Shown here piece by piece: positions 56,497-63,001 of a DNA stretch of 64,000 nt. Every line of letters begins with the position of its first letter. Positions within the stretch are counted from its first letter, which is position 1. Position numbers and translations under genes: made by a program. Location of the stretch: contig NZ_BJML01000001.1 of assembly GCF_006539145.1 (NCBI RefSeq), forward strand, positions 744,001-808,000. The letters are read 5' to 3'. This DNA comes from Microbacterium testaceum (GTDB taxonomy: Bacteria > Actinomycetota > Actinomycetes > Actinomycetales > Microbacteriaceae). A model generated the notes under the pieces. The model saw nothing but the letters and a program-made list of their open reading frames with translations. It was not told the origin of the DNA and searched no databases.

Positions 56497-56861
56497 TCCC
56501 GCGGGCCGACGATGTCGTTCGCGTTGTCGGCCACCCAGCCCATGAGGGGGATGACGTGCGTCATGAGGTCGTGTCCGAGGTCGGTCAGCGCGTACTCGAC
56601 GCGCGGCGGCACTTCGGGGTAGGCGGTGCGCAGGACCAAGCCGTCGGCCTCGAGCGTCTTCAGCGTGCTCGCGAGCATCTTCTCGCTGATCCCGTCGATG
56701 TTGCGCCGCAGAGCTCCCCATCGCTGGGTGCCGTCCGAGAGCGTGAGAAGCACGAGGATGCCCCACTTGCCCATCACGTGATCCAGGACCGTGCGGGTCG
56801 GGCACCCGTCGGCGAAGATTCCGGGGTGTTCGGCGCGCATCGACGCAAGACTGACGCTCAT
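56493..56861 (-). CDS. HxlR-family redox-type regulator (QorR-like)
   Basis: A 122-residue winged-helix regulator. The family pattern begins with a single cysteine, Cys20 in FADGCPTRTVLDHVMGKW, followed by LLTLSDGTQRWGALRRNIDGISEKMLASTLKTLEADGLV (recognition region) and PPRVEYALTDLGHDLM. The conserved Cys is the thiol sensor in QorR, YodB and HypR-type regulators, which respond to quinones or diamide. It is divergent from a quinone-oxidoreductase-like gene across an inverted repeat, so it probably represses both directions. An upstream in-frame ATG would add residues through the operator and is rejected. Confidence 0.9.
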   Translation of the reverse strand: MSVSLASMRAEHPGIFADGCPTRTVLDHVMGKWGILVLLTLSDGTQRWGALRRNIDGISEKMLASTLKTLEADGLVLRTAYPEVPPRVEYALTDLGHDLMTHVIPLMGWVADNANDIVGPRE

Positions 56862-56865
56862 GTGA

Positions 56866-56888
56866 GTACCTAACCACAAAGTGGGTAC
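56866..56888. promoter_or_regulatory. Candidate HxlR operator
   Basis: GTACC at 56866 and GGTAC at 56884 form the outer arms, with CCAC/GTGG (56874 and 56881) inside, in the divergent region. It begins 5 bases before the regulator's start codon. Confidence 0.7.
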
Positions 56889-56954
56889 CGGCATTTCGGA
56901 ATGTTGAGGTCGACGGGGCGTTGAGCCCCACGAACCCATCGAAAGGATTCCACC

Positions 56955-57815
56955 ATGACCCTCCTCGTCACCGCCGCTTCCGGTCACCTCGGTCGCCTCG
57001 TCATCGACGCTCTGCTCGAGCGCGACGTTCCCGCATCCGACATCGTGGCGGGCGTGCGTACGCCCGCCAGGGTCGACGACCTCGCGGCCCGCGGAATCCG
57101 CGTCGCCGAGCTCGACTACGCCCGCCCCGAGACCTTCGCCCCCGCTCTCGCGGGCGTGACGCGCGTGCTGCTCATCTCGGGCACCGACGCCGACCGCGTC
57201 GCTCAGCACCGCGCCGTCGTCGAGGCCGTCCGCGCCGCCGGCATCGAGCGTCTCGTGTACACCAGCGCTCCGCGCGTCGACGAGGTCGATTACGCCCTCG
57301 GCGCCGACCACAAGGCCACCGAGCAGGCCATTGCGGACTCGGGAGTGAGCGCCACGATCCTGCGCCACAACTGGTACACCGAGAACTACCTCGACACCGT
57401 CGCGCGTGCAGCAGACACCGGCGAGATCGTCGCGGCGACCGGCGATGCCCGCGTGGCGAGCGCGAGCCGTCGCGACTATGCCGAAGCGGCGGCGATCGCC
57501 CTGACCACCGACGAGCTGGCCGGTCGGACCGTCGAGGTCGGTGGCGACGTCGCATGGACCTACGACGAACTCGCCGCGGCCGCGTCCGAGGTGCTCGGCC
57601 GACCGGTGACCTACACGCGCGTCTCGGTCGAGCAACTGACGGAGGGGCTGAAGGCGGCGGGACTGGATGCCGGCACCGCGGCGTTCGTGGCCGGGATCGA
57701 CGACGCGATCGCCCGCGGCGCGCTGGGCACGACCGACGGCTCGCTGTCGCGCATCATCGGTCGCCCCACCACCCCGCTGGCCGAGGGCCTGCGTCAGGGT
57801 CTCGCCGCGCGCTGA
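56955..57815 (+). CDS. NAD(P)H:quinone oxidoreductase-like NmrA-type SDR (QorB-like)
   Basis: A 286-residue Rossmann-fold protein. It begins with the nucleotide motif VTAASGHLGRLVIDALL, then GVTRVLLISGTDAD, ERLVYTSAPRV, a DHKATEQAIADSG segment, and a C-terminal EVLGRPVTYTRV. This is the pattern of the atypical SDR quinone reductases (QOR2/YtfG) that two-electron-reduce quinones. It is transcribed away from the HxlR gene, the arrangement of qorR-qor2. AAAGGA precedes the ATG. Confidence 0.9.
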   Translation: MTLLVTAASGHLGRLVIDALLERDVPASDIVAGVRTPARVDDLAARGIRVAELDYARPETFAPALAGVTRVLLISGTDADRVAQHRAVVEAVRAAGIERLVYTSAPRVDEVDYALGADHKATEQAIADSGVSATILRHNWYTENYLDTVARAADTGEIVAATGDARVASASRRDYAEAAAIALTTDELAGRTVEVGGDVAWTYDELAAAASEVLGRPVTYTRVSVEQLTEGLKAAGLDAGTAAFVAGIDDAIARGALGTTDGSLSRIIGRPTTPLAEGLRQGLAAR

Positions 57816-57840
57816 GCGCTCGCGTCGCGACGTCCAGGCT

Positions 57841-57880
57841 GAGGGTCCGGTGCGCCTCATGAGAGGCGTGCCGGACCCTC
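57841..57880. terminator. Strong hairpin between convergent genes
   Basis: GAGGGTCCGG (57841-57850) pairs exactly with CCGGACCCTC (57871-57880), with an inner CGCCTC/GAGGCG stem and ATGA loop. Its right half lies inside the 3' end of the DUF2834-like gene. Confidence 0.8.
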
Positions 57881-58219
57881 TGCGGCGAGGGCGGTGATGC
57901 GCCGCTGGCGCATCGCGAGGAACAGAGGGAAGGTGAACGCGAAAGCGGTCACCCCCGAGAGCACGACGTACAGCCACACGAAGCGCATGCCGAGCCGTCG
58001 CCCCTCGACGATCACGAAGATGCTCCCCGCGACCGCGACGACGAGCAGGTCGACGGTGATCGACGACACCGCCGGTCCGCTGGACACGAGATCGCCGAGG
58101 AAGTCCCGCATCTGCACGATCGCGAAGACGTTGAAGGTCCACGTGCCCACGAGACCGGCGAGGGCCAGCACGAGGAAGGCCGCGGCGGTGGGGGTCCAGT
58201 GTCGTCGGAGTGCGCTCAT
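57857..58219 (-). CDS. DUF2834-like small membrane protein
   Basis: A 120-residue protein with three or four membrane helices: FLVLALAGLVGTWTFNVFAIV, VDLLVVAVAGSIFVIVEGRRLGM and WLYVVLSGVTAFAFTFPLFLAMR. The WTFN and EGRRLGM landmarks fit the DUF2834 group. Function unknown. Its last codons are part of a bidirectional hairpin shared with the convergent oxidoreductase gene. Confidence 0.75.
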   Translation of the reverse strand: MSALRRHWTPTAAAFLVLALAGLVGTWTFNVFAIVQMRDFLGDLVSSGPAVSSITVDLLVVAVAGSIFVIVEGRRLGMRFVWLYVVLSGVTAFAFTFPLFLAMRQRRITALAAEGPARLS

Positions 58220-58259
58220 GAGCCGATCCTCCCGCAGCCCGCATGTCGGCGGTGGGGGC

Positions 58260-58265
58260 TAGCGT
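58260..58265 (+). promoter_or_regulatory. Leaderless-type -10 box of the DksA-like gene
   Basis: TAGCGT 6 bases before the ATG at 58272. Confidence 0.5.
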
Positions 58266-58271
58266 CGAAGG

Positions 58272-58613
58272 ATGGATGCCACGACGGCGACGCGCATGCT
58301 CGACGACCGCGAGCGCGAGGTGGAGCACCGCCTCTCGCGCTTGCGAGACGATGAAGCGAGCCTGCGGCACGACCGTGCCGATGCCACGGCCGACGATGAG
58401 CACGACCCCGAGGGCTCGACGCTGTCGGGGGAGTGGGCCCAGGTCGATGCCCTCCGCCGGGGCGCCGAAGCGGAGCAGGCCGAGATCGCCGCGGCGCGCG
58501 AGCGAGTGGCATCCGGGACGTTCGGCGTGTGCGAGAACTGCGAGCAGCCGATCGCCGACGCCCGGCTCGAGGTGCTCCCATTCGCGCGCCGCTGCATCGC
58601 GTGCGCGGCGTGA
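58272..58613 (+). CDS. DksA/TraR-type C4 zinc-finger protein
   Basis: A 113-residue protein. A coiled-coil-like, acidic N-terminal part (ERLSRLRDDEASL onwards) is followed by the C4 zinc finger FGVCENCEQPIADARLEVLPFARRCIACA (split as CENC and CIAC). The family binds the RNA polymerase secondary channel in proteobacteria; actinobacterial members such as RbpA-independent DksA-like proteins are poorly studied. A role in transcription is inferred. Confidence 0.88.
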   Translation: MDATTATRMLDDREREVEHRLSRLRDDEASLRHDRADATADDEHDPEGSTLSGEWAQVDALRRGAEAEQAEIAAARERVASGTFGVCENCEQPIADARLEVLPFARRCIACAA

Positions 58614-58654
58614 GCTCCGGGTCGCGGCTGAAGAAGCGAGGGGCAGGCGGCGCT

Positions 58655-58660
58655 TAGGCT
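58655..58660 (+). promoter_or_regulatory. Leaderless-type -10 box of the SCO4848-like gene
   Basis: TAGGCT 6 bases before the ATG at 58667. Confidence 0.5.
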
Positions 58661-58666
58661 CGACGC

Positions 58667-58882
58667 ATGGAACCCGTCCTCATCGCGCTGCTGTTCGCCA
58701 ACGCCGTCTTCAACGTCGTCGTCTGGCCGCGTTTCTACGTGCGAGTCGCGAAAGACCCCCGCGCCAAGAACGCCGCGGGCAAGGCCACACCGTTCCTCAT
58801 CGTGCACACGGTGCTCATCGGTCTGGCCCTCGTGCTCGCGGTCGCGTCGGTGATCGCCGCGATCGCCGCTCTCGTCAGCTGA
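58667..58882 (+). CDS. SCO4848-family small membrane protein
   Basis: A 71-residue protein with two membrane helices (LIALLFANAVFNVVVWP and FLIVHTVLIGLALVLAVASVIAAIAAL) and the family motif VVWPRFYVRVAKDPRA between them. Function unknown. A hairpin begins immediately after the stop. Confidence 0.82.
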   Translation: MEPVLIALLFANAVFNVVVWPRFYVRVAKDPRAKNAAGKATPFLIVHTVLIGLALVLAVASVIAAIAALVS

Positions 58883-58906
58883 TCCCGGGCGCCCAGGCGC
58901 CCGGGA
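58883..58906 (+). terminator. Hairpin after the SCO4848-like gene
   Basis: A perfect 11-base-pair stem (58883-58893 with 58896-58906) with no T-run. Confidence 0.65.
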
Positions 58907-59015
58907 GGTGCCCGCGGTAGACTCATAGCGCGGGATTTCCCGCCGCACTCTGTGCAACTACCTACCGGTCCGGCAAGGCGGCACGTTCCATCGCCCCTCC
59001 CTGGAGACCCGCTAC

Positions 59016-60323
59016 ATGACCGCGCCCGCCGTCGACCATCGGCCCCTGATCCACCACACCGGCTTCTGGTATTTCCCGGTCGCCTTCGTGGCTCGGTTGC
59101 CGTTCGCGATGATGACCGTCGGCGTCCTCGCCCTCGTCGTCGCGCTGCGCGGTTCGGTCGCCCTTGGCGGGTTGACCTCCGCGGCCGTGGGTCTCGGCGT
59201 CGTCGTCGCGGGCCCCGTGCTCGGTGACCTCGCCGACAGGTACGGGCAGCGTCGCGTGCTCGTGCCGGTGGGGCTGGCCAACGGCATCCTGCTGGCGGTC
59301 TTCCCCCTCGTGGTGGAATTCGCGACCTCCGACGCCCTGCTGCTCGGAGCGGCCGTGGCGATCGGCCTGACCGGTCCTCAGACCGCGGCGATGTCGCGCA
59401 GTCGCGTGATGGCGCTCATCGGTCTGCGCGTGCACCCCGAGCGGCGCGACCGGACATTCTCGCGCGCCATGGCCTACGAGTCGGCGGCCGACGAGACCGC
59501 CTTCGTCATCGGGCCGTTCGTGGTCGGTGTGCTGGCGGCGGTGATCGCTCCCTGGGCGCCGATCGCGGGGGCCGCGATCCTGAGCTTCGTCTTCGTGACC
59601 GCCTTCGCCCTGCACCCCACCGGCCGCGCTGTCCCCGAGCGCTCGGAGCGCACCGCGATGGCGCCGATGCGCGAGGTGATGCACCCGCGCATGCTCGTGC
59701 TCGTGGCCGCCGTGTTCGGCGTCGGTCTGTTCTTCGGCTCCACTCTCACCTCGTTGACGGCGTTCATGGAGGCGCAGGGGGCGCCCGAGGCGGGTGCGCT
59801 GCTGTACGGCGTGATGGGCGTGGGTTCCGCGGTGCTGGCCCTCGCCGTCGCCCTCGTGCCCGAGCGTTTCCCGTTGCGCTGGCGCCTCGTGCTGTTCGCC
59901 AGCGTGCTGACGGCCTCCGCCGGGGCGTACTCGGTCGGCGGATCCGTGCCGACCGTGACCCTCGTGCTGTGCCTCATGGGCATCGGGGTCGGCCCGGCTC
60001 TCGTCACGCTCTTCAGCCTCGCCGGACACCGCGCGCCGCGCGGCCGGTCGGCCTCGACGATGACGATCCTCGCCTCGGCGCTGACTCTCGCGCAGGCGCT
60101 GTCGTCGGCCGTGGCCGGGGCGGTGGCCGAGAACGTGTCCGTCGGCACCGCGATGCTCTTCCCCGCCGGAGCCGCGCTCCTCGTGCTCGCCATGGCGGCG
60201 GTGAACGCCGCGGCCGCACCGCGGTGGGACCGGGCGTTCCCCGCCGCCGGTCTCAGCGCGGCAGCGGGTAGCGTCGCCGCAGCAGCAGACGCTGGCACAG
60301 CGTCCACGCGGTCGTCACGGTGA
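59016..60323 (+). CDS. MFS transporter
   Basis: A 435-residue protein with about twelve hydrophobic segments and the MFS loop motif GDLADRYGQRRVLVP near residue 68 between helices 2 and 3. A second-half equivalent is weaker. The family match is general; substrate (drug or metabolite) is unknown. The last 71 bases overlap the 3' end of the convergent YidC-like gene, encoding a low-complexity Ala/Ser tail. CCTGGAG lies about 8 bases before the ATG. Confidence 0.88.
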   Translation: MTAPAVDHRPLIHHTGFWYFPVAFVARLPFAMMTVGVLALVVALRGSVALGGLTSAAVGLGVVVAGPVLGDLADRYGQRRVLVPVGLANGILLAVFPLVVEFATSDALLLGAAVAIGLTGPQTAAMSRSRVMALIGLRVHPERRDRTFSRAMAYESAADETAFVIGPFVVGVLAAVIAPWAPIAGAAILSFVFVTAFALHPTGRAVPERSERTAMAPMREVMHPRMLVLVAAVFGVGLFFGSTLTSLTAFMEAQGAPEAGALLYGVMGVGSAVLALAVALVPERFPLRWRLVLFASVLTASAGAYSVGGSVPTVTLVLCLMGIGVGPALVTLFSLAGHRAPRGRSASTMTILASALTLAQALSSAVAGAVAENVSVGTAMLFPAGAALLVLAMAAVNAAAAPRWDRAFPAAGLSAAAGSVAAAADAGTASTRSSR

Positions 60324-60996
60324 GGTAGAGCCCGGCCGCCAGCGGCACGAACAGTGCCACGCCGGCCGTCGTGAACGGCAGGATGCCGACCATCCCCGTC
60401 GTCCACGCGGGAGCCGAGGGATCGACCGCGGGGCGCAGCAGCCGACGCGTCAACTCGGCGACGCCGGCGATCACGGCGACGAGCACCGCGAAGACGGCGA
60501 GGGTCGTGGCATCCGCCGTCCCCGTCGACAGGGCGCCGACGAGACTCCGGCCGAGCGGAGCGCCCAGGACGTCGTATTCGAGCAGGGTGTTGACGTGTCC
60601 GCCGACCTGCGGGTGCAGGAACACCGCGTAGAGCAGTCCGACGACGGGCGCCTGCGCCAGGACGGGCAGGCATCCGGCGAAGGGCGAGGCGCCCTCGTCG
60701 CGGTACAGCTGCATCGTCTCGCGCTGCAGGCGTTCGCGGTTCTTGGCCCACCGCTTCTGCAGGGTGCGAAGCCGCGGAGCGAGGCGGGCCCGCGTCTGCT
60801 CGGCGCGCGCCTGCGACACTCCGACGGGGACGAGCAGCACCCGCACCGCCAGCGTCACGACGACGACGGCGACAGCGGCGGCGAGACCCCCGGTGAGGGG
60901 TTCGAGGAACGAGATGAGAGCGAGCAGAGCGCGCGTCGTCAGGTCGAGCAGGAGGGCGAGGGGCGGAAAGGCGAAGAGGTCCACGGGGCATCCCAT
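60253..60996 (-). CDS. YidC/Oxa1-family membrane protein insertase paralogue
   Basis: A 247-residue protein with the YidC core: a first helix followed by VRVLLVPVGVSQARAEQTRARLAPRLRTLQKRW, then QRETMQLYRDEGASPFAGCLPVLAQAPVVGLLYAVF (the family signature), and three further helices. The groove arginine is present in the VRVLLVP segment. The main yidC normally lies near the origin with rnpA, so this is probably a second, specialised copy. It lies near a small DUF6412-like gene on the same strand. ATG at 60996 is used; GTG at 60984 is an alternative. Confidence 0.88.
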   Translation of the reverse strand: MGCPVDLFAFPPLALLLDLTTRALLALISFLEPLTGGLAAAVAVVVVTLAVRVLLVPVGVSQARAEQTRARLAPRLRTLQKRWAKNRERLQRETMQLYRDEGASPFAGCLPVLAQAPVVGLLYAVFLHPQVGGHVNTLLEYDVLGAPLGRSLVGALSTGTADATTLAVFAVLVAVIAGVAELTRRLLRPAVDPSAPAWTTGMVGILPFTTAGVALFVPLAAGLYLTVTTAWTLCQRLLLRRRYPLPR

Positions 60997-61102
60997 CAGA
61001 GCGAGTGATCACGGGCTGATCGGTCGCGGGGCGCACCGACGGCGCGTGGGCGACCGGCGTCGCGGTCACCGCCGAACCGTCGCCGAGGCGACGAGGCAGG
61101 AG

Positions 61103-61381
61103 CTACGCGACGCGGGTCACGAGCCCCGGCGCTCGAGGGCGCGGGTGACCCGCGGCGTCGGGATCGCTCTGGGGAAGGGATGCCGAGGGGTCGATCGGCC
61201 GTGCGGACGGCGGCGGTGTCGCGGCGACGAGCGCCGGTGCCACGACGAGGACGATCACGGCGGTCAGCACGACGGCCGCGGCGAGAACCACCGCCAGCAG
61301 GGGCGCGCCGCCGCCGGGGGTCAGCGCGAGCTCGGCCGTGGACAGGAGCAGGTTGAACGCGGCGATCAGCGATGCGATCAC
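61103..61381 (-). CDS. DUF6412-like small membrane protein
   Basis: A 92-residue protein with two hydrophobic segments (SLIAAFNLLLSTAELAL and LLAVVLAAAVVLTAVIVLVVAPALVA) and a hydrophilic tail ending in DPDAAGHPRPRAPG, a motif I associate with DUF6412 proteins found beside YidC paralogues. The start ATG at 61381 lies close to the divergent ACT-domain gene. Function unknown; possible partner of the insertase by position. Family assignment is from memory of the tail motif only. Confidence 0.65.
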   Translation of the reverse strand: MIASLIAAFNLLLSTAELALTPGGGAPLLAVVLAAAVVLTAVIVLVVAPALVAATPPPSARPIDPSASLPQSDPDAAGHPRPRAPGLVTRVA

Positions 61382-61430
61382 GAACTCACCCCCTCCGGTT
61401 GAACACCCACGGTAGCAGCGCGGGTGTCGC

Positions 61431-61436
61431 TACGCT
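61431..61436 (+). promoter_or_regulatory. Leaderless-type -10 box of the ACT-domain gene
   Basis: TACGCT 6 bases before the ATG at 61443. Confidence 0.5.
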
Positions 61437-61442
61437 GTCGCC

Positions 61443-61958
61443 ATGACCACCCTCGTCCTCACCGTCGTCGGCGACGATCGCGCGGGCCTCGTGTCCGCGG
61501 TCGCCGACATCGTCGACGCCCACGGCGGCAACTGGGAGAACAGCGAGCTCGCCGAACTCGCGGGGGCCTTCGCCGGGATCATCGAGGTCTCGGTCGCCGC
61601 CGAACGCGCCGACGCGGTGCGTATGGCGCTCGAAGGACTCGCTGGCACGCTCACCGTCACCGTTCACGCGGGATCGGGATCGGGATCGGCCGGGCCGGCG
61701 GGGCGTACCGTCACGTTCGACGTGGTCGGCAACGACCGCCCCGGGATCGTACGCGAGGTCTCGGCCGCCCTCGGCGCGCACGGCGCGAGCATCGAACGCA
61801 TGTCGACCCAGACGACGGATGCCGCGATGGCGGGCGGACGCCTGTTCGAGGCGTCGATCACCGCGACGGTGGAACCCGACGTCTCCGTCGACGACCTCGT
61901 GGCGCAGCTCGAGCGCCTCGCGACCGAGATCCAGGTCGACGTCACGCTCGCGGACTGA
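61443..61958 (+). CDS. Double ACT-domain protein (GcvR-like)
   Basis: A 171-residue protein made of two ACT domains. The first starts TLVLTVVGDDRAGLVSAVADIVDAHGG and the second, after a Gly/Ser-rich linker near residue 78, starts VTFDVVGNDRPGIVREVSAALGAHG. This is the layout of GcvR, which modulates glycine-cleavage control in E. coli, but no gcv genes are near. An amino-acid sensing role is inferred; partner unknown. Confidence 0.87.
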   Translation: MTTLVLTVVGDDRAGLVSAVADIVDAHGGNWENSELAELAGAFAGIIEVSVAAERADAVRMALEGLAGTLTVTVHAGSGSGSAGPAGRTVTFDVVGNDRPGIVREVSAALGAHGASIERMSTQTTDAAMAGGRLFEASITATVEPDVSVDDLVAQLERLATEIQVDVTLAD

Positions 61959-62068
61959 GTTCTGCGGGTCCGAGGCCGCAGCTCGACGCGCCCGGGGGTT
62001 TCCACGGAGCGGGAAGGGAGCCGCGGGCCTGCGCATGCCGCGTCTGACGCGAGCGCAGACGCTCGGCT

Positions 62069-62452
62069 TCAGGCCCGCCGCGACCGCGACGCGAGGCGGG
62101 CGATCGCGCGCCACCCCAGTAGCAGGACCGCCAGCGTGATCGTGGCGACGATGACGAACGCCACCGCGACCCCCTGACCGCTGAGCGCGCGCAGCACCAT
62201 GCCCAGGGCCACGGTGATGGCCCACACGGGCAGGCCCGTCTTGACGACGGCGACCGGGCGTCGCCAGGCGCGCGTCGCCAGCCAGCCGACGAGCAGCGCC
62301 ACCGCGAACGGCCAGGCGGTGGTGGCGAGCCCCGAACCGAACGGACCCAACACGTCGCCGTCATGGGTCGCCCGGCCGATCGCGGCGAAGACGACGACGA
62401 GCACGACGTCGATGATCAGGGCGAGCACGGGGAAACGGCGCGAAGGGGACAC
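62069..62452 (-). CDS. DUF3054 membrane protein
   Basis: A 127-residue protein with four membrane helices. It begins ALIIDVVLVVVFAAIGRATHDGD, and the GRATHDG motif is typical of DUF3054. Later segments are WPFAVALLVGWLATRAWRRP, KTGLPVWAITVALGMVLRAL and VAFVIVATITLAVLLLGWRAI. Function unknown. Start GTG at 62452 has a GACAAT box 6 bases upstream. Confidence 0.88.
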   Translation of the reverse strand: MSPSRRFPVLALIIDVVLVVVFAAIGRATHDGDVLGPFGSGLATTAWPFAVALLVGWLATRAWRRPVAVVKTGLPVWAITVALGMVLRALSGQGVAVAFVIVATITLAVLLLGWRAIARLASRSRRA

Positions 62453-62458
62453 GCTCCC

Positions 62459-62464
62459 ATTGTC
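62459..62464 (-). promoter_or_regulatory. Possible leaderless -10 box of the DUF3054 gene
   Basis: GACAAT on the minus strand, 6 bases before the GTG at 62452. The first base differs from TANNNT. Confidence 0.35.
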
Positions 62465-62562
62465 CCGCGCGCCGGCGGGCCTATCGTCCGCGTATCGCGA
62501 GACCGAGACACCGGGGCAACAGCTCGGTCGATGGGATGGATCCTTCCGAACCTGGAGGCCGC

Positions 62563-62994
62563 ATGTCCGCTCGTTCCATCTTCACCCCCGCGCGCGTGCT
62601 GACCGCGGGGGCCGTGCTCGCCGCCGTCGCCGCGCTGACCCTCGCGCCTCGCGCGATCGCGTGGCCGGCCCGCACCCTCGTCCTCGACGCGCTCGATCAC
62701 CTGCCGCCGTCGTGGAGCGCGCTCGTGCTCGGCGCGGGCGCCGACGTCGCCCTCAACATCGCGTTCTTCGTGCCCCTCGGTGCCGCGATCGCATTGCTGC
62801 TGCCGTTGCGGTGGGCGCCGGCATCCCTCCTGCTGTGTGCACTCGTGTCGCTCGCGGTCGAGGCGCTGCAGGCGGGGATCCCCGGTCGGGTTCCGGATGC
62901 CGAGGACGTGGTGTCGAACACGATCGGCGCCGCGATCGGGACGGTCGTCGTCATCGCTGTTCGCGTGACGGCGCGGGGAGCGGGGCGCCGCTGA
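62563..62994 (+). CDS. VanZ-like membrane protein
   Basis: A 143-residue protein with four hydrophobic segments. VanZ-family landmarks are DVALNIAFFVPLGAAIAL near residue 66 and VEALQAGIPGRVPDAEDVVSNTIGAAIG near residue 102 (Glu-Gln and Asp-Asn motif). VanZ gives teicoplanin resistance in enterococci, but most family members are uncharacterised, so no resistance is implied. CTGGAGG lies 5 bases before the ATG at 62563, preferred over the ATG at 62536. Confidence 0.87.
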   Translation: MSARSIFTPARVLTAGAVLAAVAALTLAPRAIAWPARTLVLDALDHLPPSWSALVLGAGADVALNIAFFVPLGAAIALLLPLRWAPASLLLCALVSLAVEALQAGIPGRVPDAEDVVSNTIGAAIGTVVVIAVRVTARGAGRR

Positions 62995-63001
62995 TCCTCC
63001 G

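Noticed and set aside
56497..56931. N-terminal extension of the FUSC frame
   Set aside because: It would run through the HxlR gene in another frame; the GTGA overlap gives a better start.
56862..58403. Long upstream extension of the HxlR frame
   Set aside because: It is antisense to the quinone reductase and other genes; the regulator starts at 56861.
58907..59015. Possible riboswitch or tRNA before the MFS gene
   Set aside because: A small GCGGGA/TCCCGC-type hairpin and some conserved-looking words are present, but I could not fold a known riboswitch or cloverleaf.
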